Numbered from the stretch's first letter, positions 1 to 7,008 are shown. The stretch is 10,648 bases of DNA from Planctomycetaceae bacterium (GCA_027488415.1 JAIYBS010000056.1:1-10648), one strand, 5' to 3'. Notes: generated by a model from the letters alone, not told the origin. Numbers and translations: made by a program.

Positions 1-69
1 CCCCACGACGGTGACCGTGATGGTGAGCCAGTCGGTCGGCGCCGCCGGCATCGCCGTCGGGCCGCTCAT
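1..69 (-). CDS. Start of an unknown gene, truncated by the left window edge
   Basis: Only the first 23 codons are visible. The ATG (69 down to 67) shares bases with the TGA stop of the amidase gene upstream of it on the minus strand, forming an ATGA junction that suggests translational coupling. The visible residues begin MSGPTAMPAAPTDW and continue into a hydrophobic, beta-branched stretch (LTITVTVVG) that could be the start of a membrane segment. No stop interrupts the frame before the edge. The family cannot be judged from so little. The call rests on the overlap geometry, which recurs at three other places in this window, and on the GC-rich codon third positions. An accidental open frame is the alternative. 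Confidence 0.55.
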   Translation of the reverse strand, partial: MSGPTAMPAAPTDWLTITVTVVG

Positions 70-890
70 GCGAGCGCGCTCGACTTGAAGCCGCTCTTGC
101 GGAGGAGACGCACCTTGCTCTGCAGGTTGTCTCCGGGGCACGCCGTCTGCGCGCCCTTCCACTCCCGGTGCGTGTAGACGTCCTTCGGCGCGATGCGGTA
201 GTAGCGGCACAGCTGCGCGACCGTGCGGTTCAGCGCCTCGATCTGCGCCTCCGACGGCTTCTGCTCGACGAAGTTGCCGAGGCACATCACGCCGACGTTG
301 TGCTCGTTGCGGTTGCGCACGTGCGCGCCCTGGTAGACGAGCACGTCGCGGCCCTGCCACACGTTGCCCGCGCGGTCCACGATGTAGTGGTAGCCGATGT
401 CCCCCCAGCCCTTGCCGCGGTGGCCGTTGCGGATCAGCTCGAGCCGCGCCTTCGCCTCGGCATCGGTCGTGCCGTAGAACGGCGTCATCCCGTCGTGGTG
501 GATCGTCACATACTGCGGGCGGAGCATGCGGTCCATCTCCGCGCGCATCGGGATCCCGCGCGTCCACATGGTGCGCGGCCGCGCGAACGGCACGGGGCCG
601 CCGTAGCAGACCTCCGCCTGCGTGACCTGCTTCGTGACCGGGTCGACCTTCTCGGGCACGCAGACCGCGCCGGGAGGCGTCGCGATCGGCTGGGGATCGG
701 GGATCGCCGGCCAGTCCGGCGACGGGAGGCGGCTCGACGCCACGGTCTGCGAGCGGCTCGTCGCGCAGCCGGCCGCGACCAGCGCGCCGAGGAAGACGAA
801 CGTGCGACGGGCGATCGCCGTCCCGCGCGCGACGGAGGCGTCGAGCGCGGCGGAGCCGACGCTTCGGATGGTGTCGTGGTCGTTCGTCAT
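66..890 (-). CDS. N-acetylmuramoyl-L-alanine amidase (PGRP / amidase_2 fold), probable lipoprotein
   Basis: Predicted zinc amidase that cuts the bond between N-acetylmuramic acid and L-alanine in peptidoglycan, acting outside the cytoplasmic membrane. The protein has 274 residues from this start. A segment with twin arginines and a hydrophobic core (about residues 28-41) ends in LVAAGC, so Cys42 is a likely lipidation site and Tat export is possible. The catalytic domain fills roughly residues 120-265. IHHDG (about 130-134) gives the first zinc histidine, IGYHY (165-169) the tyrosine region, and THREW followed by ACPGD (240-253) the second histidine and the cysteine ligand. These match the His-His-Cys zinc set of T7 lysozyme and PGRPs. 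The residue two before the cysteine is Thr, where T7 lysozyme has a catalytic Lys. I chose the ATG at 890 because AAGGA lies 7 nt upstream; an in-frame GTG at 929 is the alternative. The family call is firm; the cellular role (recycling, remodelling or attack on other cells) is not visible. Confidence 0.9.
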   Translation of the reverse strand: MTNDHDTIRSVGSAALDASVARGTAIARRTFVFLGALVAAGCATSRSQTVASSRLPSPDWPAIPDPQPIATPPGAVCVPEKVDPVTKQVTQAEVCYGGPVPFARPRTMWTRGIPMRAEMDRMLRPQYVTIHHDGMTPFYGTTDAEAKARLELIRNGHRGKGWGDIGYHYIVDRAGNVWQGRDVLVYQGAHVRNRNEHNVGVMCLGNFVEQKPSEAQIEALNRTVAQLCRYYRIAPKDVYTHREWKGAQTACPGDNLQSKVRLLRKSGFKSSALA

Positions 891-1032
891 GTCCGCATCC
901 TTGCTGACTGGTACGCACGCGCCGGGCACGCGGGTCGCCGTCCTTCCGTGGATCGGCGAAACCCCTGTTTCCGCTGCAGTTTACGCACCCCGCGGAAGGG
1001 CCGGGAAGACCGCGAAAAACAGCGGGTTCGGA

Positions 1033-1038
1033 TACAAT
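1033..1038 (+). promoter_or_regulatory. Likely -10 element of the gyrB promoter
   Basis: TACAAT matches five of six bases of the sigma-70 -10 consensus and stands out in a GC-rich intergenic region. It ends 16 nt before the gyrB ATG, so transcription would start only about 10 nt upstream of the start codon. No convincing -35 hexamer lies 16-18 nt upstream. Confidence 0.4.
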
Positions 1039-1054
1039 TTGAAGTCTCCCCGCA

Positions 1055-3628
1055 ATGCCAGAGACCACCCCCAACACCGGCTCCCCGAACGCCGCCCCGA
1101 CGGCCGAAAACTACACCTCGAGCACCATCCAGGTCCTCGAGGGACTCGAGGCGATCCGCAAGCGCCCGGGCATGTACGTGGGCGGCGCCGGCCCGGAGGG
1201 CCTGCACCACCTGGTGTACGAGTGCGTGGACAACGCGATCGACGAGGTGATGGCCGGCTACGCCACCGAGGTCTTCGTGACCATCGGCGTCGACGGCAGC
1301 TGCACGGTGAAGGACGACGGCCGCGGCATGCCCGTCGACCCGATGAAGCACGAGAACCCGGCCATCAACGGCCGCCCCGCGGTCGAGGTCATCCTGACCG
1401 AGGTGCACGCGGGCGGCAAGTTCGACGGCAACGCCTACAAGGTGTCGGGCGGCCTGCACGGCGTCGGCATCAAGTGCGTGAACGCGCTCAGCGAGTGGAC
1501 CGAGGTCGAGGTCGACAAGGGCCCGACGACCTGGAAGATCGCCTTCGCGCGCGGCGAGGTCACGTCGCCCCTGCACGTCGTCGCCGAGCGCTCCTCGGGC
1601 GGCCGCAACGGGACGCGCATCAGCTTCAAGCCCGACCACGAGATCTTCGCGGACACGAACTTCCAGTTCGAGCGCCTCGAGCACCGCCTGCGCGAGCTGA
1701 GCTTCCTGAACCCGGGCGTGAGGATCCACCTGCGCGACGAGCGGGTCGACGCGAGCGGCAACATCCGCGAGGAGACGTTCCACGCCGCCGACGGCCTCGC
1801 CGGCTACGTGCGCCACATGAACGCGGCGAAGAACGTGCAGAGCCCGGTGATCGCCGTCACGCGCGAGGACGAGTCGAGCGGCATGCGCGCCGACATCGCC
1901 ATGCAGTACACGGACTCGATGAGCGAGACGCTGCTCGCGTTCGGCAACAACATCCCGAACCGCGACGGCGGCACGCACGTCACCGCGTTCAAGCAGGCGC
2001 TCACCGTCGCCATCAACGGCTACGCGCGCCGCACCGGCATCTTCAAGGACGGCAAGGACCAGGTGACCGGCGAGGACCTGCGCGAGGGCCTGAGCGCCAT
2101 CGTCAGCGTCAAGCTGAAGAACCCGACCTTCAACAACCAGACGAAGGAGAAGCTCCTCAACCCCGAGGTCGCCCCGTTCGTCTCCGGCGCGCTCAACGAG
2201 CTGCTCGGCGCGTGGCTCGAGGAGCACCCCGCCGACGCCAAGGGCATCTGCAACCGCGCGAAGCTCGCCGCCGAGGCGCGCGAGGCGGCGCGCAAGGCCC
2301 GCGAGCTCATCAAGCGCAAGGGCGCGCTCGACTCGGGCGGCATGCCGCACAAGCTGTCGGACTGCTCGTCGAGCGATGTCGCGAAGACCGAGCTCTTCAT
2401 CGTCGAGGGCGACAGCGCAGGCGGCAGCGCCAAGGGCGGCCGCGACCACGTGCACCAGGCGATCCTGCCGCTGCGCGGAAAGCTGCTGAACGTCGAGAAG
2501 GCGCGGCTCGACAAGGTCCTCGGCTTCGAGGAGATCCGCACGCTGATCCAGGCGCTGCAGTGCGGCATCGGCGAGGACTTCGACGCGTCGAAGCTCCGCT
2601 ACGGGCGCGTCATCATCATGACCGACGCAGACGTCGACGGCAGCCACATCCGCACCCTGCTGCTGACCTTCTTCTTCCGGCAGATGCCCGAGCTCGTCCG
2701 GCGCGGCGCGATCTTCATCGCGCAGCCGCCGCTCTACCAGGTGGCCCGCGGCAAGCAGGTCGAGTACGTGCTGAACGACCGCGAGATGGGCGATGCGATG
2801 GTCGACCTCGCGCTCAAGCACTGCTCGCTCGCCGTGCGCGACGGCGAGGGCGGCATCGCGCACGAGGTGCCCGCCGAGAAGGTGCGCGGCCTGATCCGCG
2901 TGCTGAACCGGCTCGACGAGCTCGTCACCATCAGCCAGCGCCGCGGCATCCCGTTCCCGTCGCTGCTCGCGGCGCGCGCCTCCGACCCGACCGGCGAGGG
3001 CCGCCTGCCCGGCTGGCAGCTCGCGTGGGCGGGCGGCGACGCGCTGTTCCACACGGAGGCGGACGCGGTCGCGTACATGAAGTCGCACGGCCTCGAGCTC
3101 GGCGAGGCGAAGTCCGCCGAGGCGGGCGCGAAGGCGGCGCCGGCGCAGCCGGGCGTGCCGGCCGCGAAGCCCGCGCAGCTGCGCGTCCTGCACGAGAACA
3201 AGGAGCTCGAGAAGCTCTTCCAGCAGCTCCTCGCGAACGCCATCTCGATCGACGACTGGGCGCTCGTCCAGGAGGAGAGCGTGACCGGCGAGCGGATCCC
3301 CACCAAGTACGCCTGGCGCGTCCGCAACGAGAAGGACGGCAGCGAGACCTGGGCCGAGGCGCCGAACGTGCCCGCGATCCTGCGGACGCTCTACGAGGTC
3401 GGTCGCCGCGGCATCGAGGTCAAGCGCTTCAAGGGCCTGGGCGAGATGGAGGCCGAGCAGCTCTGGGAGACCACCATGGACCCGCAGCGGCGCACGCTGC
3501 TGCGCGTCACGTGGGACGCCGCGAGCGAGGAAGACGCGCTGTTCTCGGTGCTGATGGGTGAGAACGTGGAACAGCGGCGCAACTACATCGAGAAGCACGC
3601 GCTCGAGGTGAAGAACCTCGACGTGTAA
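1055..3628 (+). CDS. gyrB: DNA gyrase subunit B
   Basis: ATPase/TOPRIM subunit of DNA gyrase, which introduces negative supercoils together with GyrA. The protein has 857 residues and is complete. The GHKL ATPase shows VDNAIDE (Asn60, Mg/ATP), DDGRGMP (Asp88) and GGLHGVG (132-138), and the transducer lysine is in QTK (362-364). The TOPRIM domain shows EGDSAGGSAK (451-460; catalytic Glu451) and MTDADVDGSH (522-531; metal-binding Asp524 and Asp526). RFKGLGEM (791-798) and EQLWETTMDP (801-810) form the conserved C-terminal part and mark GyrB rather than ParE. Residues from about 590 to 770 form a large insert before RFKGLGEM, comparable in position to the one in E. coli GyrB, with an Ala/Lys/Pro-rich linker near 685-708. 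The ATG has no Shine-Dalgarno and a very short predicted leader. An ungapped comparison by eye puts Lys161 at E. coli Arg136, a coumarin-contact residue. gyrA and recF are not in the window. Confidence 0.98.
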   Translation: MPETTPNTGSPNAAPTAENYTSSTIQVLEGLEAIRKRPGMYVGGAGPEGLHHLVYECVDNAIDEVMAGYATEVFVTIGVDGSCTVKDDGRGMPVDPMKHENPAINGRPAVEVILTEVHAGGKFDGNAYKVSGGLHGVGIKCVNALSEWTEVEVDKGPTTWKIAFARGEVTSPLHVVAERSSGGRNGTRISFKPDHEIFADTNFQFERLEHRLRELSFLNPGVRIHLRDERVDASGNIREETFHAADGLAGYVRHMNAAKNVQSPVIAVTREDESSGMRADIAMQYTDSMSETLLAFGNNIPNRDGGTHVTAFKQALTVAINGYARRTGIFKDGKDQVTGEDLREGLSAIVSVKLKNPTFNNQTKEKLLNPEVAPFVSGALNELLGAWLEEHPADAKGICNRAKLAAEAREAARKARELIKRKGALDSGGMPHKLSDCSSSDVAKTELFIVEGDSAGGSAKGGRDHVHQAILPLRGKLLNVEKARLDKVLGFEEIRTLIQALQCGIGEDFDASKLRYGRVIIMTDADVDGSHIRTLLLTFFFRQMPELVRRGAIFIAQPPLYQVARGKQVEYVLNDREMGDAMVDLALKHCSLAVRDGEGGIAHEVPAEKVRGLIRVLNRLDELVTISQRRGIPFPSLLAARASDPTGEGRLPGWQLAWAGGDALFHTEADAVAYMKSHGLELGEAKSAEAGAKAAPAQPGVPAAKPAQLRVLHENKELEKLFQQLLANAISIDDWALVQEESVTGERIPTKYAWRVRNEKDGSETWAEAPNVPAILRTLYEVGRRGIEVKRFKGLGEMEAEQLWETTMDPQRRTLLRVTWDAASEEDALFSVLMGENVEQRRNYIEKHALEVKNLDV

Positions 3629-3631
3629 CGC

Positions 3632-3656
3632 GCGGCCGGAGCGCCGGCGCGGCCGC
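3632..3656. terminator. GC-rich hairpin between convergent gyrB and the anti-sigma gene
   Basis: A 6-bp inverted repeat, GCGGCC (3632-3637) with GGCCGC (3651-3656), lies in the 36-nt gap between two convergent stop codons. An inner GCCGG/CCGGC pairing (3635-3639 with 3644-3648) is an alternative fold. There is no T-run on either strand, so this is not a textbook intrinsic terminator. Position is the main support, and GC-rich sequence forms such stems by chance. Confidence 0.25.
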
Positions 3657-3664
3657 AGCGCGCG

Positions 3665-4708
3665 TCAGCGGCGCGGCGGGTGCGGCGGACGGCGACCGTC
3701 GCGCTCGGGCGGCGCGTCGCGCGTCGGCTCGCTCGGGGGCGTGAACCATCCCTGTGCGAATCCGCCCTCCGGCGGCGAGACGCGCTCGAAGACCACCATG
3801 CCCGGATCGCCGTCGCGCGCGCCGTCGCCGCGTGCTCGCTCGCCCCGCGGACCGTGACCCCGGGGCCCATCGCCGCGAAGCCCCTCGCCGCGAAGTCCAT
3901 CGCCGCGCAGACCCTCTCCGCGCGGTCCGCGCGCGGGCGGCAGCGACAGCTCCGCTCGCCGCACGGACTTCGTCGCGGGATCGAGCGTCAGGCTGATGCG
4001 CTGCGGTCCTCGGAACGACGGGTCGACGCGCACCGCGCAGAGGCGCATCTCACCGTCCGCGTCGCAGCGGTCGATCGAATAGAAGGCGCCGACGTCGGCG
4101 AGCAGCGTGTCGAGGCGGTCGACCATGAGGTCGCCCTCGGGGGTCTCGAGGAGTCGCGGCCACGGCGCGTCGGACGGGACGCGCAGTACCTCGCCGTCGG
4201 GCGTGATGGTCCACGCGCGCGTGCCGTCGAGCGCGCGCACCATCGTGCGCCCGTCTGGCAGCAGCACCTCGAGCCGCACGTGCGAAGCGTCGCGGACGTC
4301 GAGCGTCGCGCGCGCCCGCGGTTGCCCGCCCGGTCCCGGCGGGCCGTGCCAGGGCATGTCGATCACGTAGCGGCGGTCGCCCGCGCCCGCCTCGGCGGCC
4401 TGCGCCTGGCGCAGGAGCGCGCTCGCGGACGCCGGCTGCGGACTGAAGAGGAGCGCCGCGCCGGCAACCAGCGCGATCGACGCCGCGGCCACCAGCGGGG
4501 TGCGCCAGTCGCGTCGCCCGGCCCGGCGTGCAGCGCGACGGTCCGCGCGGACGGCGTCCACGGAGCGGTCGACGAGCGCGTCCACGCGCCCGGGGGTGTC
4601 GATGCGGCTGACCTCGAGCATCGCGCCGACCCAGCGGTCGTTCGCGGTCTCCTCGTGCGCGAAGCGCCCGTCCTGCGTGCCGCCGTTGCCGTGCGTCGCG
4701 TCGCTCAT
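3665..4708 (-). CDS. Putative membrane anti-sigma factor with exported sensor-like domain and repeat tail
   Basis: Protein of 347 residues encoded directly behind an ECF sigma gene; its ATG overlaps the sigma stop by 4 nt, with GGGAG 7 nt upstream. Residues 1-69 are hydrophilic and end in a strongly basic stretch (RRAARRAGRRDWR). A single hydrophobic helix follows at about 70-88, so the N-terminus should be cytosolic and the rest exported. Residues 92-258 look like alternating beta strands (for example ATLDVRD, VRLEVLLPDGRTMVRALDG, ISLTLDP), reminiscent of LolA/RseB-type domains; this resemblance is by eye only. Cys215 and Cys224 could form a disulfide. Residues 262-300 are Gly/Arg/acidic pentapeptide repeats, and the last 35 or so residues are Pro/Arg-rich and probably disordered. 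No H-x3-C-x2-C zinc anti-sigma motif is present. The anti-sigma role is inferred from gene order, topology and coupling. Confidence 0.75.
   Translation of the reverse strand: MSDATHGNGGTQDGRFAHEETANDRWVGAMLEVSRIDTPGRVDALVDRSVDAVRADRRAARRAGRRDWRTPLVAAASIALVAGAALLFSPQPASASALLRQAQAAEAGAGDRRYVIDMPWHGPPGPGGQPRARATLDVRDASHVRLEVLLPDGRTMVRALDGTRAWTITPDGEVLRVPSDAPWPRLLETPEGDLMVDRLDTLLADVGAFYSIDRCDADGEMRLCAVRVDPSFRGPQRISLTLDPATKSVRRAELSLPPARGPRGEGLRGDGLRGEGLRGDGPRGHGPRGERARGDGARDGDPGMVVFERVSPPEGGFAQGWFTPPSEPTRDAPPERDGRRPPHPPRR
3869..3928 (-). repeat. Four tandem 15-bp units encoding G-[L/P]-R-G-[D/E]
   Basis: Four adjacent 15-bp units (boundaries at 3869, 3884, 3899 and 3914) share a TCGCCGCG-like core on the plus strand. 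On the minus strand they encode G-P-R-G-E, G-L-R-G-D, G-L-R-G-E and G-L-R-G-D. Diverged units continue on the low-coordinate side to about 3809. The units differ at several third positions while the pentapeptide is kept, and D/E partly alternate. The repeat lies in the predicted exported tail of the anti-sigma candidate. Confidence 0.8.
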
Positions 4709-5307
4709 GCCGTCGCTCCCTTCCGTTCCATGCACGCGGCGATCATCGCCCGCGCGCGCTGCAGCCTCTTCTTCACCGCCTCGACGTTCGCGCCCACCTC
4801 CGCGGCGATGCGCGCGACCGGCGCGTCCAGCCGGTAGCAGTGGTGGATCACGGTGCGATACTCGTCCGGCAGCGCGGCCACGCACTCGTCGAGCCGCGCG
4901 AGCTGCGCGCGGAACTCCTCGCGGTCGGCGCGGTCGTGCTCCGCCGCGCGGCGGTCGATGCCGTCGAGCAGCGCGTCGTCGGTCGGGCGCTCGCGTCCCG
5001 CGCGCGACCAGAAGTCGAGCACCATGTTCCGCGCGATCCCGCGCATCCACGCGCCGAACGGCCGCGAGCGGTCGTAGTCGCCGAGTCGCCGCCACGCGAC
5101 GAGCACGGTCTCCTGGAAGATGTCGTCCACGCTCGACGCGGGCACGCTCGCGCGCAGGTAGGCCAGCAGCCGCTCCGACTGCTCGCGCACGAGGATCGCG
5201 AAGACGTCCGCCGCGTCCGGGCCCTGCCCCGAGCCCTGCGCGGAACCTCCCGCGTGCGCGTCGGCGGCGGTGCCGGAAATGCGGAGATTCGGCGCGGGGT
5301 CGGTCAC
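4705..5307 (-). CDS. ECF-type RNA polymerase sigma factor
   Basis: Extracytoplasmic-function sigma-70 factor of 200 residues, with only regions 2 and 4. Region 2 spans about 34-101: a helix near VREQSERLLAYL, the VDDIFQETVLVAWRR segment (60-74, the usual D-x2-Q-E core-binding helix) and FGAWMRGIARNMVLDFWSR (84-102), the usual -10 recognition segment. Region 4 spans about 137-192: ALPDEYRTVI followed by a helix-turn-helix, VARIAAEVGANVEAVKKRLQRAR (164-186). Residues 1-32 are a Gly/Ala-rich extension without clear structure. The start is a GTG with GGAG 6 nt upstream; no ATG lies between it and region 2. The putative anti-sigma gene starts inside this stop codon. The layout resembles ECF factors common in planctomycetes, but I cannot assign an ECF group. 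Whether it has its own promoter in the 70-nt gap after queC or is co-transcribed with queC is not resolvable here. Confidence 0.95.
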   Translation of the reverse strand: MTDPAPNLRISGTAADAHAGGSAQGSGQGPDAADVFAILVREQSERLLAYLRASVPASSVDDIFQETVLVAWRRLGDYDRSRPFGAWMRGIARNMVLDFWSRAGRERPTDDALLDGIDRRAAEHDRADREEFRAQLARLDECVAALPDEYRTVIHHCYRLDAPVARIAAEVGANVEAVKKRLQRARAMIAACMERKGATA

Positions 5308-5339
5308 GTGGCGCTCCGGGCGGGGTTCGGCTCGGGCCT

Positions 5340-5357
5340 CCCGGGATGTTGCCCGGG
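5340..5357. other. CCCGGG hairpin between queC and the sigma gene
   Basis: Two copies of the self-complementary CCCGGG (5340-5345 and 5352-5357) flank a 6-nt loop and can form a 6-bp stem. On the minus strand it lies about 20 nt after the queC stop and 33 nt before the sigma start. It has no following T-run, so it may be an attenuating or RNA-end hairpin, or a chance product of GC-rich sequence. Confidence 0.25.
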
Positions 5358-5377
5358 CGGGGGCGCCGGGGACAGGT

Positions 5378-6076
5378 TCACGCGCCGGCGCCGGGCGCAG
5401 GCGCGGAATCGGCCTCGCGGAAGCCCAGATCGCGCAGCTGGCAGGCGTCGCAGGCGCCGCAGGGGCACCCGTCGGTGCCGGGGTCGTAGCAGCTCACGGT
5501 GCGCTCGAGCGGCACCCCGAGCTCGCGGCCGCGGCGCACGATGCCGGCCTTCGAGAGGTGCAGGAGCGGCGTCTGCACGCGGATCCAGCGCTCGCCGCGC
5601 GCGGCGGCGTCGACCCCGGCACGGGTGGCGAGGTTCGCGAGCTTCTCGAACGCAGCCACGAACGCCGGGCGGCAGTCGGGGTAGCCCGAGTAGTCGATCG
5701 CGTTGACGCCGATCCCGATGTCGCGCGCGCCGAGGCTCTCGGCCATCGCGAGCGCGTGCGCGAGGAAGATCGTGTTCCGCGCGGGCACGTAGGTCACCGG
5801 GATGTCGTGCGCGTGCTCGACGTCGCGCCCCTTGGGGACCGCGATGTCGGCGGTCAGCGCGCTCGCGCCGAAGGCCCGCAGGTCGATGCGCGCCACGCGG
5901 TGGCTCGCGGCGCCGATCGTGCGGGCAAGCTCGGCGGCGCGCTCGAGCTCCACGCGGTGGCGCTGCCCGTAGTCGAAGCTGAGCGCGTGGCAGTCGAACC
6001 CCTCGGCGCGCAGGTGCGCGAGCACCACGGCCGAGTCCATGCCGCCCGAGAGCAGCACCACCGCGGGCGCGCTCAC
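5378..6076 (-). CDS. queC: 7-cyano-7-deazaguanine (preQ0) synthase QueC
   Basis: ATP-dependent enzyme that converts 7-carboxy-7-deazaguanine plus ammonia to preQ0, the precursor of queuosine in tRNA wobble positions. The protein has 232 residues, typical for QueC. The PP-loop SGGMDS is at 10-15 and SFDYGQRH at 33-40. ITYVP-type sequence (VTYVPARN, 94-101) and NAIDYSGYPDCRP (125-137) match the conserved substrate region. The zinc site is formed by Cys196, Cys206, Cys209 and Cys212 in a C-x9-C-G-x-C-x2-C pattern; Cys204 is an extra cysteine. The start must lie before the PP-loop. The GTG at 6076 has GGAG 6 nt upstream and overlaps the moxR stop by 4 nt (GTGA). No queD, queE or folE is in the window, so the rest of the pathway must be elsewhere. 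That overlap also rules out a riboswitch leader of its own. Confidence 0.96.
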   Translation of the reverse strand: MSAPAVVLLSGGMDSAVVLAHLRAEGFDCHALSFDYGQRHRVELERAAELARTIGAASHRVARIDLRAFGASALTADIAVPKGRDVEHAHDIPVTYVPARNTIFLAHALAMAESLGARDIGIGVNAIDYSGYPDCRPAFVAAFEKLANLATRAGVDAAARGERWIRVQTPLLHLSKAGIVRRGRELGVPLERTVSCYDPGTDGCPCGACDACQLRDLGFREADSAPAPGAGA

Positions 6077-7008
6077 GCGGGGCTCCGGACCTGCTCGAGC
6101 ACCTGCTGCAGGATGCGTCGCGTGGTCAGCGTGTCGCCCTGGTGCATGTAGGTGCGGCTCACCACGCGGTGCGCGCACACGGGCAGCACGTTCGTGACGA
6201 TGTCCTCGGGCACGCAGTACTCGCGCCCCGCAAGCAGCGCCGTCGCGCGCGCGGCCTGCGCGAGCGCGAGCGAGCCGCGCGGGCTGATGCCCACCTGCAG
6301 CTCCTCGTGGTTGCGCGTGGCCGCGGCGAGCGCGATCACGTAGTCGACGAGCGACTGCTCCATGCGCACGCGGTCGACGGCGTCCTGCAGCTCGAGGATC
6401 GCGGGGCCCGCGATCACCGGCCGCAGCTCGCGCAGCGCCGTGCGCGCCGGCTGGCGGTGGATGATGCGGCTCTCGTCGTCGGGGCTCGGGTAGCCGAGCG
6501 ACATGCGCATCAGGAAGCGGTCGAGCTGGTTCTCGGGGAGGAAGTACGTCCCCTCGAACTCGTAGGGGTTCTGCGTGGCCACCACGATGAAGGGCGCGGG
6601 CAGCTGCAGCACGTGGCCCTCCGCGCTGACGGTGCCCTCGGCCATCGCCTCGAGGAGCGCGCTCTGCGTGCGCGGGGTGGCTCGGTTGATCTCGTCGGCC
6701 AGCACCACGTTCGCGAACACCGGGCCGTTCTTGAACTCGAACGCGTCGCGCTCGCGGTGGTACACGCTGACGCCCGTGATGTCCGAGGGCAGCAGGTCGG
6801 GCGTGCACTGGATGCGGCTGAAGGTGCAGTCGATGCTCCGCGCGAGGGCGTTCGCGAGCACGGTCTTTCCGACCCCGGGGACGTCCTCGATGAGCACGTG
6901 GCCGCGGGCGAGCAGGCACACGAGCAGCCGGTCGACGGCCTGGGTGTTCCCCATGTAGGCGCTTGCCACGTTGTCGCGCAGGCGGTGGAGCGGGGTGACG
7001 TCGGGCAT
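6073..7008 (-). CDS. MoxR-family AAA+ ATPase
   Basis: Cytosolic ATPase of the MoxR branch of AAA+ proteins, thought to act as chaperones in maturation of partner proteins or complexes. The protein has 311 residues, close to the family norm. It shows Walker A VPGVGKT (43-49), Walker B VVLADEINRA (101-110; Asp105, Glu106), the MoxR segment TPRTQSALLEAMAEG (111-125), sensor 1 VVATQNP (142-148; Asn147), ENQLDRF (159-165) and sensor 2 GISPRGS (240-246; Arg244). A helical lid region follows to the C-terminus. The ATG at 7008 gives a standard N-terminus; no Shine-Dalgarno precedes it, and TACACT (minus strand, 7021-7016) lies only 7 nt upstream, so a leaderless transcript is possible. The usual partners, DUF58 and von Willebrand A proteins, are absent on both sides. 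Downstream is queC, joined by a 4-nt overlap. The substrate is therefore unknown. Confidence 0.95.
   Translation of the reverse strand: MPDVTPLHRLRDNVASAYMGNTQAVDRLLVCLLARGHVLIEDVPGVGKTVLANALARSIDCTFSRIQCTPDLLPSDITGVSVYHRERDAFEFKNGPVFANVVLADEINRATPRTQSALLEAMAEGTVSAEGHVLQLPAPFIVVATQNPYEFEGTYFLPENQLDRFLMRMSLGYPSPDDESRIIHRQPARTALRELRPVIAGPAILELQDAVDRVRMEQSLVDYVIALAAATRNHEELQVGISPRGSLALAQAARATALLAGREYCVPEDIVTNVLPVCAHRVVSRTYMHQGDTLTTRRILQQVLEQVRSPA

Noticed and set aside
622..3561. A 979-codon plus-strand open frame overlapping the amidase and gyrB
   Set aside because: It is out of frame with gyrB, very rich in Arg/Ala/Pro, and has none of the conserved residues seen in the gyrB frame. It is a GC-bias artefact.
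887..3598. A 903-codon minus-strand open frame antisense to gyrB
   Set aside because: The translation is Leu/Val/Arg/Asp/His-rich low-complexity sequence, as expected opposite a high-GC3 gene. No domain is visible and it crosses the gyrB promoter.
3809..3925. Collagen-like repeat in the anti-sigma tail
   Set aside because: Glycine does not recur at every third residue; the period is five residues.
3680..4837. A 385-codon plus-strand open frame opposite the anti-sigma and sigma genes
   Set aside because: Arg/Ala-rich shadow with no motif. The minus strand here has coupled starts, Shine-Dalgarno sites and a recognisable sigma factor.
4709..5095. Upstream extension of the anti-sigma frame through the sigma gene
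   Set aside because: The extension is Arg/Ala-rich noise, whereas the ATG at 4708 has GGGAG upstream and the ATGA overlap with the sigma stop.
5378..6076. QueC as part of a 7-deazaguanine DNA-modification island
   Set aside because: No dpd-type transglycosylase, restriction or phage gene is nearby, so tRNA queuosine is the default role.
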